From Nitrospira lenta (lineage in GTDB: Bacteria; Nitrospirota; Nitrospiria; Nitrospirales; Nitrospiraceae), in the NCBI GenBank assembly GCA_945906715.1, contig CAMDRK010000130.1, positions 1-6,958 on the forward strand: a DNA stretch of 6,958 nucleotides, read 5' to 3'. The notes under the pieces were generated by a model, which worked only from the letters and a program-made list of their open reading frames with translations, made no database searches and was not told the origin of the DNA. Below are positions 6,312-6,958 of the stretch, in pieces. Each line of letters starts with the position of its first letter. Positions within the stretch are counted from its first letter, which is position 1. A program made the position numbers and the translations under genes.

Positions 6312-6392
6312 ATCGACTCCTTTCTTAGTTCAACGCTGATCGGCCATTATATCGAATGTGTCCCCAACTTACTCTCTGTTATACATGTGGCC
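6312..6392. promoter_or_regulatory. Divergent promoter region between the Dsb-like and Slp-like genes
   Basis: This 81-base gap must hold the start signals for both directions. On the minus strand a perfect TATAAT (6351-6346) would start RNA near 6339 and give a leader of about 28 bases with AAAGGAG (6323-6317). No good -35 is seen 16-18 bases further up, so an activator may be needed. On the plus strand, TTATAC (6379-6384) is a weak -10 candidate but lies very close to the start codon at 6393. TTATAT (6347-6352) overlaps the minus-strand box and is the better-placed option. Confidence 0.45.
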
Positions 6393-6935
6393 ATGTTGGA
6401 CAAGCTCTTAGCTCGCACACTGCTCTCTGCCGTAGGCTTGCTCGTGGCTCTTGCAGGCTGCGCCTCGATGCAAGAGGTGGAAGACAGACAGGGGCTCACC
6501 TTCCTCCAAGTCAAGGCAACACCGGACTCCTTTCACGGTCAATCGGTAATCTTCGGTGGGAAAGTCTTGACGGCTCGACGGCAAAAAGACGGCACGAGGA
6601 TCGAGATCCTACAGTTACCCCTCGATCAATCCATGCGCCCAGGATACGACTTGACCCAATCCCAAGGCCGTTTCATCGCCCTCTACCGAGAATTTCTCGA
6701 TCCTGCGACCATTCCTCCGGGAACCAGAGTCACTCTGCGGGGTGAGGTCTCCGGTTCCGTTACCCTGCCGTTAGATGAAACGGACTATACCTATCCCACC
6801 ATCAGCATCAAGCATGTGCAAGTGTGGCCCGCCTCGGACGACATGGCCCCTCGCATCCGCCCCTATATGGGACCAGGGCCCTCTTGGGGGCCTTATTGGA
6901 GCCCATCGTGGCGGCCGTGGCCGTACTATTGGTGA
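6393..6935 (+). CDS. Slp-family outer-membrane lipoprotein
   Basis: This 180-residue lipoprotein carries a lipobox signal peptide: L-A-G-C with lipidated Cys23 after a hydrophobic core (LLSAVGLLVAL). The body, about residues 35-146, looks like the Slp family: an early FLQVKATPDSFHGQSVIFGGKVL segment, then RIEILQLPLD, GRFIALYREFLDP, a G-T-R-V-T-L-R-G-E-V strand and YPTISIKHVQVW at the end. E. coli Slp is a starvation/acid-stress outer-membrane lipoprotein, and its biochemical role is unclear. The C-terminal tail (157-180) is rich in Pro, Trp and Tyr, with five Trp ending in PWPYYW. I chose the ATG at 6393 because it gives a compact lipoprotein signal. The frame is open upstream to 6108, but that part lies antisense to the Dsb-like gene. 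A GTG two codons earlier (6387) is a possible alternative, and no strong ribosome site is visible for either. Confidence 0.85.
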   Translation: MLDKLLARTLLSAVGLLVALAGCASMQEVEDRQGLTFLQVKATPDSFHGQSVIFGGKVLTARRQKDGTRIEILQLPLDQSMRPGYDLTQSQGRFIALYREFLDPATIPPGTRVTLRGEVSGSVTLPLDETDYTYPTISIKHVQVWPASDDMAPRIRPYMGPGPSWGPYWSPSWRPWPYYW

Positions 6936-6958
6936 GCGAGACAGGCGGGACTTGCGCG

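Noticed and set aside
6360..6385. Possible CpxR-like box (GTAAA-N5-GTAAA) upstream of the Dsb-like gene
   Set aside because: On the minus strand GTATA and GTAAG are present but spaced by 7 rather than 5 bases and both carry mismatches, so the match is no better than chance.
6108..6392. N-terminal extension of the lipoprotein frame back to 6108
   Set aside because: This part is antisense to the Dsb-like gene and would bury the lipobox signal peptide about 100 residues inside the protein. The start at 6393 gives a normal lipoprotein.

Overview
The window reads as a chromosomal segment of a Gram-negative bacterium. It encodes a TonB-dependent outer-membrane receptor, a lipobox outer-membrane lipoprotein and several exported periplasmic proteins. 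I lean towards Nitrospira (Nitrospirota). The reasons are the moderately high GC content, a Slp-type lipoprotein with an aromatic tail, and intergenic spacers filled with pyrimidine/purine-biased palindromes and GC-rich repeats like those I remember from that genus. This is inference from memory and no search was run.

Layout, left to right. Positions 1-946 hold a two-gene unit on the minus strand: nikR (nickel-responsive repressor), then, 8 bases downstream, the N-terminal third of a TonB-dependent receptor cut by the window edge. A direct-repeat operator candidate lies just upstream of nikR. Positions 986-1408 are a gene-free, repeat-containing spacer. Positions 1409-6311 hold three minus-strand genes transcribed in the order DsbA-like thiol oxidoreductase, copper-type P1B ATPase, HtrA/DegP-like protease. 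Each of the two gaps between them contains a long inverted repeat whose arms are built from short tandem units. A divergent promoter region (6312-6392) separates this group from a plus-strand Slp-family lipoprotein gene (6393-6935).

Functionally the window is about metals and envelope quality control. NikR probably represses itself and the receptor when nickel is sufficient, so the receptor is a candidate nickel-complex importer. The ATPase would export Cu+ from the cytoplasm, while the Dsb-like protein and HtrA handle disulfides and misfolded proteins in the periplasm. This makes a plausible copper/envelope-stress group, although the palindromes in the gaps mean a single operon is not certain. 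I see no wholly unknown multigene system. The least explained elements are the two palindromes, the NikR operator arrangement and the GC-rich repeats downstream of htrA.
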